A stretch of 64,000 nucleotides of DNA, from assembly GCF_007858365.1 (NCBI RefSeq), contig NZ_VFIO01000002.1:186001-250000 (forward strand), given 5' to 3'. The notes beneath the pieces were generated by a model. The model was not told where the DNA came from. It searched no databases and saw nothing but the letters and a program-made list of their open reading frames with translations. How positions within the stretch are numbered: the first letter of the stretch is position 1; each line of letters starts with the position of its first letter. This DNA is from Pseudomonas saxonica (GTDB lineage: Bacteria > Pseudomonadota > Gammaproteobacteria > Pseudomonadales > Pseudomonadaceae). Below, one piece after another: positions 40,495-49,966 of the stretch. Made by a program: the position numbers and the translations under genes.

Positions 40495-40565
40495 TTGCCA
40501 GCTACAAGCGGCAAGCTTTAGAAGTTGATCCAACTTGTAGCTTGCAACTCGCAACTTGCAGCTGC
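40495..40565. repeat. Degenerate palindromic element (AGCTACAAGC / GCTTGTAGCT type)
   Basis: AGCTACAAGCGGCAAGCTT is partly inverted in ACTTGTAGCTTGCAACTCGC and again in CAACTTGCAGCTG, giving an imperfect palindrome of about 70 bp. Similar AAGCTGCAAGC-type palindromes are common between Pseudomonas genes. It lies in the 461-nt region between divergent thiC and tolC, which also holds the riboswitch. Confidence 0.6.
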
Positions 40566-40659
40566 CCTCTATCTACAAAACTACTACACTCGCTACGTCT
40601 TGAAACCGCGAGTCGGACTCGGGCCATCATTTTTCGCACTCTTGAACTAGGGATCGCTC

Positions 40660-42096
40660 ATGCTGCGCAAACTATCACTGGCAATCGCCGTGTCTTGGGC
40701 GACCAGCGCAATGGCTCTGGACACCATTGCCCCGTTGTCCAGCCAAAACGGCCTGGTCAGCGTTTACCACGAAGCGGTCGACAACAACGCTGATCTGGCC
40801 GCTGCCCGCGCCGATTACGCGGCACAAAAGGAAGTGGTGCCACAGGCCCGCGCCGGTTTGCTGCCTAACTTGTCCGGTGGCGCCGAGTCCAGCAATGTGC
40901 GCACCGCCATTGACCAGCCCTCGCTGACCACCAACCGCAGTGCGATGGTGTATCAGGCAACGTTGGCACAGCCGCTGTTCCGGATTGATCGCTGGTTCCA
41001 GTTGAAAGCCGCCGAATCGATTAATGAGCAGGCTGCTTTGCAACTGTCGGCGACCGAACAGAATTTGATTCTGCAATCGGCCAATGCCTATTACTCGGTA
41101 TTGCGCGCCCAGGACACGCTCGCCGCCACCAAGGCTGAAGAAGAAGCCTTCAAGCGCCAGCTGGACCAGTCTCGAGAACGCTTTGACGTGGGCCTGTCGG
41201 ACAAGACCGACGTGCTGCAATCCCAGGCCAGTTACGACACCGCACGCGCCAACCGGATGCTGGCTCAGCGTCAGGTGGAAGATGCCTTTGAAGCACTGGT
41301 GACGCTCACCAACCGCCAATACAACTCGATTGAAGGCATGCGCCACACCTTGCCGATTCTGCCGCCATCACCCAACAACGCCAAATTGTGGGTCGACACC
41401 GCCGGGCAGCAGAACCTTCAACTGCTTGCCAGCAACTATGCGGTGGATGCAGCAGAAGAAACCCTCAAGCAGCGCAAGGCCGGCCACGCGCCGACGCTTG
41501 ATGCCGTGGTGCAGTATAAAACCGGCGATAACGATGCCTTTGGTCTGAGCAACCCCAATGCCCTCAACCAGCGTTATGGGGGTGACGTATCGCAACGCAG
41601 CATTGGCGTGCAACTGAATATCCCGATCTACAGCGGCGGGCTGACCAGCTCACAAGTGCGTGAGTCTTATTCCCGTCTGGATCAGACCGAGCAACAGCGC
41701 GAGCAATTGCGCCGCCAAGTGGTCGAAAACACGCGTAATTATTTCCGCGCGGTCAACACCGACGTTGAGCAGGTCTCGGCACGCAAACAGTCGATCATCT
41801 CCAACCAGAGCGCACTGGAAGCCACCGAAATTGGCTATCAGGTCGGTACACGCAACATCGTTGACGTCCTCGACGCCCAGCGCCAGTTGTACAACTCGGT
41901 GCGCGACTATAACAACAGCCGCTATGACTACATCCTCGACAACCTGCGACTCAAACAGGCAGCTGGCACGTTGAACCCCGGCGATCTGCAAGCCTTGGCT
42001 CAGTATTTGAAAGCGGACTACAACCCGGACAAAGACTTCCTGCCACCCGACCTTGCCAAAGCGGCTGAAGCCAACTTTCGCTCGCCGGGCAACTGA
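40660..42096 (+). CDS. tolC: TolC-family outer-membrane channel protein
   Basis: Outer-membrane trimeric channel subunit for efflux and type I secretion. The 478-residue precursor has a signal peptide ending near residue 19 (VSWATSAMA). Two structurally repeated halves carry long coiled-coil helices: YSVLRAQDTLAATKAEEEAFKRQLD with RFDVGLSDKTDVLQSQASYD, then NYFRAVNTDVEQVSARKQS with GYQVGTRNIVDVLDAQRQLY. The start is ATG after AGGGATC. The gene is divergent from thiC. Its transport partners are not adjacent. Confidence 0.94.
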   Translation: MLRKLSLAIAVSWATSAMALDTIAPLSSQNGLVSVYHEAVDNNADLAAARADYAAQKEVVPQARAGLLPNLSGGAESSNVRTAIDQPSLTTNRSAMVYQATLAQPLFRIDRWFQLKAAESINEQAALQLSATEQNLILQSANAYYSVLRAQDTLAATKAEEEAFKRQLDQSRERFDVGLSDKTDVLQSQASYDTARANRMLAQRQVEDAFEALVTLTNRQYNSIEGMRHTLPILPPSPNNAKLWVDTAGQQNLQLLASNYAVDAAEETLKQRKAGHAPTLDAVVQYKTGDNDAFGLSNPNALNQRYGGDVSQRSIGVQLNIPIYSGGLTSSQVRESYSRLDQTEQQREQLRRQVVENTRNYFRAVNTDVEQVSARKQSIISNQSALEATEIGYQVGTRNIVDVLDAQRQLYNSVRDYNNSRYDYILDNLRLKQAAGTLNPGDLQALAQYLKADYNPDKDFLPPDLAKAAEANFRSPGN

Positions 42097-42221
42097 AGCG
42101 CTGATTTCTTCGCAGCAAGCGCAGAGTCACCATAACCCGCTACCACCGTTCCTTGAGAGCACCAGAGGTTAATACGACATCACGGTCGTTTGACCTCTTG
42201 GAACTCAGTACAGGAACACTC

Positions 42222-45200
42222 ATGCCTACCTCAACCTCACAGCAAGTTGTGCCCCCGGAAAATGCCGTGCGTGCGCAATTCAGCGGTTCGCCGACACTCG
42301 AATCCGTCACTCAACAACTGCTCGCCGATGCCATAGCCCAGCAATACCCGTCACTTGTGATTGACCTCGATCACACCCGACTTGCCACCCCTCAACCGAT
42401 GGGTGGATGGACACTTGAACCGTTCATGGCAAGGGTCAAGCAGTTCCTGGGCAGCGGAACAGACCTTGATTTCAGCCCGATTTACGGCGAATCCTACTAT
42501 TTAAGCGATCAACACTACGCATGGCTCACTCTGCAAGAGGGTGAACTGGATATGAAGGTCATTGAAAAGCTAGTCAAAGAACTCGCCTGGCGTTTACCCA
42601 TTGGCCTGCAAGACGCGCTGAACGAGTTCTGGGGGCAAGATTGCGGAGCTGGCGGTAATCGCTGGAGCTGGCTAAGTGATGTTATTAAAGACATCCAAAC
42701 CATTCGTGCACTTCAACAACCCGACCTGAATAAAGAGATACTTCAAGCCATTAGCCAAGTGATCAACGCGCCGGTGCGCGAGGATCGAATACGCCTGTAT
42801 CAGGACAATGCGGTTAGGGCTTACTGGATTAAGGTTTCATTGATTAGCGCTGGCGTCATGAGTTCAGGGTTAAGTGCGCGCATTGCATTGGCTACCCGGG
42901 ATCGGGTTTTTGTGTTCCAGCCCAACGGCAGAACCCGCACCTATAAAGACATTGACGCCCTTAGCCAGAGCTGGAGTGCAGGCGTCAAGCGCCGTTATGC
43001 CGCAGAAGAAATCCGGCTCACACGCTTTGAGCTTGAAGGCAATGTATTTGAGGCCAGCGCCGCCGCCATCCTCAATCAACAACTGGAACGCATCGGCTTG
43101 TTGAATCTGCCCGCCAGCATTGGATGGCAAGCGCTGGACAATGTGTATAGGGATATCATCGACACCGCAGCACTGTTCGAAGATTCACCACAAGCCAATC
43201 TCGATACACTTGAAACACTCAAAACTCAACTGCCCGACTGGCTGGCCAATGCCTCCCTTGGGGATCAAGCGCTCTATCGCCAATACAGTTTGTCACTGTC
43301 CGCAACCAAAAAAATCAACAAAGGGCAGACTTATCTCTACGGCATTACCGATCTGCACACCTATGCCGTCGATGTACTTCGCGAGCAAATGCGAGCCGAC
43401 CAGTTACGACTCGAACTGAACACCGACAAGCATGTATCGGATGCCGTACTGGACCCCGAGGCGCTTGAGCTGACGTTTACCACAGCAACAGGTTTGCCAG
43501 ATGCAGTGGGCATCATAGAGTCAACGGCCATGAGCCTGACCGAATTGGCGTTGAACAATCTGAAGGGACGCCCCAAAGGCAGCGTGAGACTGCGTCATCG
43601 CTATGGATTAACGCTACCTGACTGGCTCACAACCGACTACATCACGCGCCGAAATGGGCTGATTGAACAGGTGAATATTGGCAAAGCGTATCCCGAGAGG
43701 CTGGAGGATCTACTGCTCAGCAGTTCGGCGCTAAGCACGCGTGAAAAGATATTCGCCGAACACCTGAGCGCGCAACTGCCCCTGGAAGCACTGGAACACA
43801 GCCTTAAAAAAGAAAACGGTGTGACCGCTCAGGGCGCGCGGTATGTCGCAGCATTGGTACAACCGGGAACCAGTGACAGGGTCGTCGACGAAAACATCAT
43901 CGTCATTCGCCACTTGGCGCTGGTGCGTAAACACGAGGCGTTGCCTGATGTCGTGGCTAACATGTTCATCATTGAGCCCCAGGACGTAGAGCAAGGACCG
44001 CACCTGCTTTACCGCCCCTTTTACGCCCAGTCATTACTGGAATACCCCACCCGCGCCGCACTGCTGGACGCTATTGCGCAACCGGGTGAGTTGCAAAAGA
44101 GCGTATTGACCTGGTTAAGCGACCGTGCACGTCCCGTTTATGATTATGGCGGCTTCAAAGAACCGCATATCGTGCATTTCACGCTCGGCGATGAGTTCGC
44201 ACCGATTGATACGCCAGCCCCTGCGCAGCTGGCGACTAATGGCACCAGCAATGAATTGATGCAATATCTGGCGAACGGCCAACTGATGCTGTTTCTGTAT
44301 GGCAGCAATGCCAGAGGACTGGTGGAACAAGCCAATGCAGAGTCCGTTTCCAACAGTGAAAGTCGCTGGGCAGTACTCCTTGAAGGTGCCAGTCTGATTT
44401 TTAACAGCTTGCTGTTGCTCCCGGAACTGCCCCGCCCCCTCATGCTTACAGCCGGCCTCAAAAGTTTGGCAGAACTGGCCGTCAGGAACATTCCAGCACT
44501 GGCCAGTCCCGATAAGGCCGTGCGCGAAAATGCGGCAGCAGATGTTCTGATCAACCTGAGCCTGCTGCTGTTTCACCCGATTCTGGATGCTCTGCCACGC
44601 CTCACAAAATTGCCGCCAGGCCTGAAGTCCAGCATCATGCGGCCCTTTGCCCCCCCACATTTCAAGGAGAACTGGCCCGCTTCCCCTCCACCCCTGATCG
44701 ATGCGGGGCTGGTGGCGCTGCCGGGGGTATTCCCCAACACCGAAAGTACCCCGGTCGACTTCAGCTTCGCCAGTGCCCGCAACCAGCTGACACCCAGCCA
44801 ACGGGAACGTCTGGCGGGTTTTAAAGCGACTCCCCCGCAGCCTCTACCGCCCGCACAACCCAATGGTCTGCACAAAGGGCTTTATCGCTTTGATGACAAG
44901 TGGCACGTACTGATTGGGGAAGACCTTTTCCCCGTGGACGTGGACCCTAGTGGCGCAGCCGTGATCGTCAGCGCTTCGGACACCAGTCTGTACGGCCCCG
45001 GTGTAAAACCAGACGGTCGAGGCAAATGGTCGTTGGATCTGCGACTGCGCCTGCAAGGTGGTATGCCGCCCCGGCGGATCGCCTCCCGCCAGCGAGAAAA
45101 TGAAGCACGAATCCTTGAACTGAGGGGTGAGCTGAACGATTTTTATGCAGCAGAAGAATCGCTGTTCAGAAAGGTTAAAGTCACCTCCGAAGCGCTTCAA

Positions 45201-46907
45201 TCTGCCTCAGCGGACCTACGTTTCCCACGGGCGCAGATTGCATCCCTGCGAGAAAGGCTCAACACAGCGTTGCAGGAACAACTGAATGCTTACTTAAAAA
45301 TGCTCAACACCACAGAGGAGCGCATCCGGCTACATGTTCCTTTTACGACCTCCTCCTTAAACACGCTGCTTGAGAAAGCCTTCAATAACAGAGTCGTGGC
45401 CTTGTACCTGTCATCACTTGAGCGAAAAGCACTGACAGACAAATGGCCACAGTTCAGCACTCCCGGTCCCGAGCTTGACTGGGCGGGAGAGGACGACCCA
45501 CAAGGCTTCAACCAGTTCCTTCACGAGTTGATAAGCCTCAACGGGCGCGCGATTGAGCGTGTTGAAAAAAGAAACTCATTGCTGGACGAGTTGTTTAACC
45601 AGGGCCCATCCGGCGTGACCTCTGCCACGCCCCTGCTCGAAGAAATTTCCAGAGAAGGTCTTACGCCGTTGAGCCTGAAAGCTGTTCAACTGAGTTGCCT
45701 TAAATTGGCCAGCACCAAAATACGGGTAGAAATCGCTGTTGAAGAAAGCTTGGACCATACGATCGATCCCCTTCAGGAACACGTGCAAACCCACAATGAA
45801 CTCAACGTGCAGACGTTAGATAGCCACAAACGCCTCGAAGTCCTGGACAGCCTCGTGGAAAACTACGGTCAGGCGCTGGATGCTTTGCATGGCATCCGCA
45901 TCGTGAACGCCGAGGACCTGGAGCCAGAATACTTCAATAAACTGGTGCAATTGCTGACAGAGCTTTACCAGGACGCCAGAACGTTACTGGCAGCCGAAAT
46001 CAAACCTGAACCGAAAGCGCGAAAAAAGCCTCGTAGCCGTCCCTCCTCAGGGGGTACGCCCAAGAAGAAAGTCATCAGCGTAAAGGGTAGAGGCAAATTG
46101 ATTGGCGAAATCAAACCCGCGGGTAAGGACTGGCCCATCGAGGTCATAGAAATACGCGATGGTTTCGAAAATAAATTGCTGTCGACTTACTCCCAGCATG
46201 GCGACGAATGGCGAGAAATCAAAGAAGCGGTGCGCCCTGTCACGGCCCCCTCACGCGCACTCAGCCTCATCAAGGGTGAAGCCCGCAAACTCTATCGCTT
46301 GTATGACGAAAATCTGTTCAAAGCCCGAGAGTTTCAAAAGCTCTGCCGGTATCCGGTAGAAATTGAAGAGCTGTTCACTAATGAAGGCAAAAAACTCGAC
46401 AAACTGGCAACCGAAATGGACGTCGCCATGCAGAGTATCCCTGCCGAATCCCGCCGAGCCGATGATGTGTCACTGGTGGACAACATGCGCACAGCAGCCC
46501 GTAACTTTTTCAGCGAGGGCAAGGCTTTTCGTACTCAATTAAGCAGGGAACTCCCGCCCACCCACAGCAACCTTCAATATCTGCTTGGCGAGAACCTTGT
46601 ACAAATTGCAGGTCTTGGGAAGCGCATCAAGTTACAAGGACCACGCCAAGACTTTATCCAGGAATACGCCGTCAATGACAGGGGAGGTTTTACGCTGTGG
46701 TATGCCCATTTTCACTACGCCGAAGCCCGAACACCAAAGCTCGAATTTGAAGTCGCTCACCTTAAAACAAAGGAACAGCGCAAATTGAGCTATTACTCGC
46801 AATTGGCGGACGCGCGTAGCGAGCAAGCGGTTGTCGATGTGCACTATGGCCGGATCGGCAAGGAGCTGGCTGAACGCTGGTTTCTGCCTTTGGCGGGTGA
46901 TGAATAG
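42222..46907 (+). CDS. Giant DUF6543 (dermonecrotic-toxin-like) protein
   Basis: A 1,561-residue protein, start ATG 42222 behind CAGGAAC; an upstream TTG extension is not favoured. No signal peptide is visible. The central part matches the DUF6543 architecture of Pseudomonas. About 336-375 reads DWLANASLGDQALYRQYSLS, about 436-470 has MSLTELALNNLKGRPKG, and about 590-650 has GPHLLYRPFYAQSLLEYPTR. A hydrophobic helical region follows at 715-792 and a domain with KWHVLIGEDLFPVDVD near 890. Then come coiled-coil-like stretches and a basic Lys/Arg/Pro linker (1260-1290). A C-terminal domain of about 270 residues (GFTLWYAHFHYAEARTPKLE) is unlike the LRR/NEL ligase ends of other family members. The activity is unknown; a secreted toxin or effector is possible. 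The composition looks more AT-rich than neighbouring genes, suggesting acquisition. No immunity gene follows: waaA converges 19 nt away. Confidence 0.8.
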   Translation: MPTSTSQQVVPPENAVRAQFSGSPTLESVTQQLLADAIAQQYPSLVIDLDHTRLATPQPMGGWTLEPFMARVKQFLGSGTDLDFSPIYGESYYLSDQHYAWLTLQEGELDMKVIEKLVKELAWRLPIGLQDALNEFWGQDCGAGGNRWSWLSDVIKDIQTIRALQQPDLNKEILQAISQVINAPVREDRIRLYQDNAVRAYWIKVSLISAGVMSSGLSARIALATRDRVFVFQPNGRTRTYKDIDALSQSWSAGVKRRYAAEEIRLTRFELEGNVFEASAAAILNQQLERIGLLNLPASIGWQALDNVYRDIIDTAALFEDSPQANLDTLETLKTQLPDWLANASLGDQALYRQYSLSLSATKKINKGQTYLYGITDLHTYAVDVLREQMRADQLRLELNTDKHVSDAVLDPEALELTFTTATGLPDAVGIIESTAMSLTELALNNLKGRPKGSVRLRHRYGLTLPDWLTTDYITRRNGLIEQVNIGKAYPERLEDLLLSSSALSTREKIFAEHLSAQLPLEALEHSLKKENGVTAQGARYVAALVQPGTSDRVVDENIIVIRHLALVRKHEALPDVVANMFIIEPQDVEQGPHLLYRPFYAQSLLEYPTRAALLDAIAQPGELQKSVLTWLSDRARPVYDYGGFKEPHIVHFTLGDEFAPIDTPAPAQLATNGTSNELMQYLANGQLMLFLYGSNARGLVEQANAESVSNSESRWAVLLEGASLIFNSLLLLPELPRPLMLTAGLKSLAELAVRNIPALASPDKAVRENAAADVLINLSLLLFHPILDALPRLTKLPPGLKSSIMRPFAPPHFKENWPASPPPLIDAGLVALPGVFPNTESTPVDFSFASARNQLTPSQRERLAGFKATPPQPLPPAQPNGLHKGLYRFDDKWHVLIGEDLFPVDVDPSGAAVIVSASDTSLYGPGVKPDGRGKWSLDLRLRLQGGMPPRRIASRQRENEARILELRGELNDFYAAEESLFRKVKVTSEALQSASADLRFPRAQIASLRERLNTALQEQLNAYLKMLNTTEERIRLHVPFTTSSLNTLLEKAFNNRVVALYLSSLERKALTDKWPQFSTPGPELDWAGEDDPQGFNQFLHELISLNGRAIERVEKRNSLLDELFNQGPSGVTSATPLLEEISREGLTPLSLKAVQLSCLKLASTKIRVEIAVEESLDHTIDPLQEHVQTHNELNVQTLDSHKRLEVLDSLVENYGQALDALHGIRIVNAEDLEPEYFNKLVQLLTELYQDARTLLAAEIKPEPKARKKPRSRPSSGGTPKKKVISVKGRGKLIGEIKPAGKDWPIEVIEIRDGFENKLLSTYSQHGDEWREIKEAVRPVTAPSRALSLIKGEARKLYRLYDENLFKAREFQKLCRYPVEIEELFTNEGKKLDKLATEMDVAMQSIPAESRRADDVSLVDNMRTAARNFFSEGKAFRTQLSRELPPTHSNLQYLLGENLVQIAGLGKRIKLQGPRQDFIQEYAVNDRGGFTLWYAHFHYAEARTPKLEFEVAHLKTKEQRKLSYYSQLADARSEQAVVDVHYGRIGKELAERWFLPLAGDE

Positions 46908-46926
46908 CCCTGTTTAACTCGATGAC

Positions 46927-48204
46927 TCAAGGTGGCAATAAGCGCCCCAAAGCATTCAGTAAACGTTGAAGTGCGCCTTGGTTGGCCTGCATTACCTTCA
47001 GGCCCGCCTCGGCCATTCGGTGGGCGTCTTGCGGCAGCTCAAACAAGCGCTGCACCGCCAAGGCCAAGCCTTGGGCATCTTCCACTTCCAGCAACGCACC
47101 GGCATCGCGTAACAACGCAGCGATGTCGAGGAAATTGAACAGATGCGGTCCGCTCAACACAGGCAAGCCCAAGGCGGCGGGCTCCAGCAGGTTGTGCCCG
47201 CCGTTGGGCACCAGACTGCCGCCGACAAAGGCGCTGTCTGCCAATGCATAGAGAAACAGCAACTCGCCCATGGTGTCGCCCAGCATAACCTGCGTTAGAG
47301 GGGTCACTGCGTCGCCACTGGAGCGGCGCACCGTGGCAAAACCTTCCCGCTGGCACAGCTCAAACACCGCGTTAAACCGCTCGGGATGACGCGGCACCAG
47401 AATCAATAGCGCATCAGGGTAACTGACCCGTAACTGCCGATGAGCCGCGAGCACGATTGAGTCTTCACCTTCGTGGGTACTGGCGGCGATCCAGACAGGA
47501 CGGGCTTGTGCCTGCCAGTGTTCGCGCAATGCCCGGGCCTTGACCACCAACTGCGGATCAATACTCAAATCGAACTTGATGGACCCTGTCACCTCAACGC
47601 ACTCAAGACGCGCGCCGAGCTCACGGAATCGTTGCGCTTCAGCTTCTGTCTGCACGGCGATGAGGCTCATTTCCTCAAGCATCGGGCGAGTCAGTTTGGC
47701 AAACCGTGCGTAGCCTTTAGCCGAACGGGCCGACAGCCGCGCATTGGCCAGCGCCACCGGAATGCCTCGTTTTGCGCATTGGTGAATATGATTGGGCCAC
47801 AACTCGGTTTCCATGATGACGGCCAGTATCGGCTGCACGCGATCCAAAAAGCGCGCCGCCGCCCAAGGCAAGTCATACGGCAGGTAGCAATGCTGGATTC
47901 GCGGCTCATCGGCAAACAGGGCCCGAATGCGTTCTGATCCAGTGGGCGTCATGCAGGTCACTGTAATGGGCAACTGCGGGTAACGCTTGAGCAGCGCACG
48001 AATCATGGGCGCGGCGGCGATGCTTTCGCCCACGGATACCGCATGAACCCAAATTCCGCCCGGCTGCATAACCGGCAGATTGAGGGCGAAGCGTTCACCG
48101 ATACGTTTGGCATACGCTGGCGCCTTGCGCGCCCGTAGCCACAACCGAATCGCCACCAATGGCAGCCCCAGATGAAACAGCAAGGTGTAGAGGGTTCTAT
48201 TCAT
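46927..48204 (-). CDS. waaA: 3-deoxy-D-manno-octulosonic acid transferase
   Basis: GT30 enzyme that adds Kdo residues to lipid IVA at the inner membrane, starting LPS core synthesis. The 425-residue protein has an N-terminal membrane-anchor segment (LYTLLFHLGLPLVAIRLWLR), then IWVHAVSVGESIAAAPMI and MTPTGSERI. ILVPRHPERF and GGSLVPNGGHNLLEPAA near the donor site follow. The start is ATG at 48204. It is convergent with the DUF6543 gene with 19 nt between, and no terminator can be seen. It is divergent from the SMR gene. Confidence 0.97.
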   Translation of the reverse strand: MNRTLYTLLFHLGLPLVAIRLWLRARKAPAYAKRIGERFALNLPVMQPGGIWVHAVSVGESIAAAPMIRALLKRYPQLPITVTCMTPTGSERIRALFADEPRIQHCYLPYDLPWAAARFLDRVQPILAVIMETELWPNHIHQCAKRGIPVALANARLSARSAKGYARFAKLTRPMLEEMSLIAVQTEAEAQRFRELGARLECVEVTGSIKFDLSIDPQLVVKARALREHWQAQARPVWIAASTHEGEDSIVLAAHRQLRVSYPDALLILVPRHPERFNAVFELCQREGFATVRRSSGDAVTPLTQVMLGDTMGELLFLYALADSAFVGGSLVPNGGHNLLEPAALGLPVLSGPHLFNFLDIAALLRDAGALLEVEDAQGLALAVQRLFELPQDAHRMAEAGLKVMQANQGALQRLLNALGRLLPP

Positions 48205-48370
48205 GGGCGCAGAGTTTACTTGAAAACGGGCGTTACGATGATGGCGCTTGATGGGCAGTCGTATTGTCGGAACGGCCCCTGAACAGGTCGCAATTAAAAC
48301 CCGTACAGACTTTTACAAACACTAGACTGCCTTGCTGGTAAATTGCCCCGCCCCCATTCAGGACTTCTCC

Positions 48371-48703
48371 ATGAACGCTTACTACTATCTGGCTATCGCC
48401 ATTTGCGCCGAAGTGATTGCCACCGTTTCGATGAAAGCGATCAAGGGGTTCAGCACGCCACTGCCACTGGTGCTGGTGATTGCCGGTTACGCCACCGCGT
48501 TCTGGATGCTGACGCTGGTGGTGCGCACGATCCCGGTCGGTGTGGCATATGCCGTCTGGGCAGGCATGGGGATTGTAATGGTGAGCGTCGCCGCACTGTT
48601 TATCTACGGCCAGAAACTCGATGTTCCGGCCATGCTCGGTATGGGTTTGATCGTGCTGGGTGTGGTGGTGATCCAGTTGTTCTCTAAAACAGCGGGGCAC
48701 TAA
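48371..48703 (+). CDS. SMR-family multidrug efflux transporter (EmrE/QacE type)
   Basis: A 110-residue, four-helix transporter that exchanges protons for cationic drugs. It starts MNAYYYLAIAICAEVIATVS with the essential Glu14, and has VGVAYAVWAGMGIVMVSVAALF in helix 3. The start is ATG at 48371; the earlier in-frame codon lies in the leader. The 166-nt gap to the divergent waaA must hold both promoters. PAO1 has an SMR gene (PA4990) at the same place. Confidence 0.93.
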   Translation: MNAYYYLAIAICAEVIATVSMKAIKGFSTPLPLVLVIAGYATAFWMLTLVVRTIPVGVAYAVWAGMGIVMVSVAALFIYGQKLDVPAMLGMGLIVLGVVVIQLFSKTAGH

Positions 48704-48790
48704 GCCTGCCCCTCAGCGGCGCCGACAGAACGTCAGACTCTGGATCACGTTGTATACTCCCGACCTTGTCTTTTAACACTGAGGTCGCCC

Positions 48791-49966
48791 ATGCCATCCG
48801 TTATTTCCACCGACGTGCTGATTGTCGGCGCTGGTGTTGCCGGCCTCTGGCTCAATGCCCGCCTGCGTGGTCAAGGCTTCTCCACAATTGTGGTCGAGCG
48901 CGAAAGTCTGGGCGGCGGGCAGAGTGTGAAGTCCCAGGGCATCATTCATGGCGGTGCCAAATACGCGTTACATGGCGCGCTAACCGGCGCGTCCGAAGCC
49001 ATTGCCGATATGCCGCGCCGCTGGCGCGAAGCCCTGGCCGGTGAAGGCGAACTGGATCTGCGCGGTGTGCGCATCCTTTCCCAAGCCCATTACCTATGGT
49101 CGCCCGGCACGCTAGCGGGCAATCTGACCAGCTTCTTCGCCAGCAAGGCTGTGCGCGGCCGGGTTGATCAGGTGAAAGGCGATGAACTGCCCCCGGCGCT
49201 GCAAGCCCCCCGTTTCAAGGGTAAGGTCTATCGACTGGCCGAGCTGGTGGTCGATGTGCCAAGCCTGATAGAGCGTCTTGCCGAACTCGCGCAAGACGGT
49301 TTATTGGCAGCGCAATCCATCGAGCCACTGATTGAAGACGGTGAAATGATCGGCCTGCGCATTGATGGCCGCGAAATTCACGCTCAGCGCATCGTGTTCA
49401 GCGCGGGCGCTGGCAATGCCGAGCTGCTGGCCAGTGCCGGTATCAGCGTGCCAGCGCAACAGCTGCGCCCTCTGCATATGGTGATGGTCAAAGGCCCAAC
49501 GCTTAAACCGCTCTACGCCCACTGTCTGGGTGGCGGCCCCAAGCCACGTATCACGGTGACCACCCACCCCGCTGCCAATGGCGAGTGGGTATGGTATCTG
49601 GGTGGGGACATTGCCGAAGCCGAGGGCGTCGCTCGCGAACCGGCCGAGCAAATAGCGGTGGCACGCAAAGAACTGGGCAATTTACTGCCATGGATCGATC
49701 TGAGCCAAGCCCAATGGGCCACGCTGCGGGTCAACCGTGCCGAGCCGGCGCAATCGGGGCTGGTACGTCCGGATAACGCCTTTGTCGCCGACCAAGGTCG
49801 TTTACTGGTGGGCTGGCCGACCAAACTGGCACTGGCGCCGGACTTCTCGGATCGCGTGCTGATGGCGCTTGAACAAGATGGCATACAGCCAGGCAATCCC
49901 CCTGCCTTGCCACCATTGCCTCGCCCGCCTCTGGCGAAAACGGCCTGGGAGCAATTGTTGCCATGA
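48791..49966 (+). CDS. FAD-dependent oxidoreductase (DAO family)
   Basis: A 391-residue flavoprotein with an N-terminal Rossmann motif DVLIVGAGVAGLWLNARL (residues 8-25), then an Arg/Glu-containing ERESLGGGQSVKSQG and IIHGGAKYAL. FSAGAGNAELLASAG closes the FAD domain. It resembles glycerol-3-phosphate or sarcosine oxidase-type enzymes of the D-amino-acid-oxidase superfamily, but the substrate cannot be named. Its stop overlaps the aldo-keto reductase start by 4 nt (ATGA), so the two form an operon with the following gene. Confidence 0.85.
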   Translation: MPSVISTDVLIVGAGVAGLWLNARLRGQGFSTIVVERESLGGGQSVKSQGIIHGGAKYALHGALTGASEAIADMPRRWREALAGEGELDLRGVRILSQAHYLWSPGTLAGNLTSFFASKAVRGRVDQVKGDELPPALQAPRFKGKVYRLAELVVDVPSLIERLAELAQDGLLAAQSIEPLIEDGEMIGLRIDGREIHAQRIVFSAGAGNAELLASAGISVPAQQLRPLHMVMVKGPTLKPLYAHCLGGGPKPRITVTTHPAANGEWVWYLGGDIAEAEGVAREPAEQIAVARKELGNLLPWIDLSQAQWATLRVNRAEPAQSGLVRPDNAFVADQGRLLVGWPTKLALAPDFSDRVLMALEQDGIQPGNPPALPPLPRPPLAKTAWEQLLP

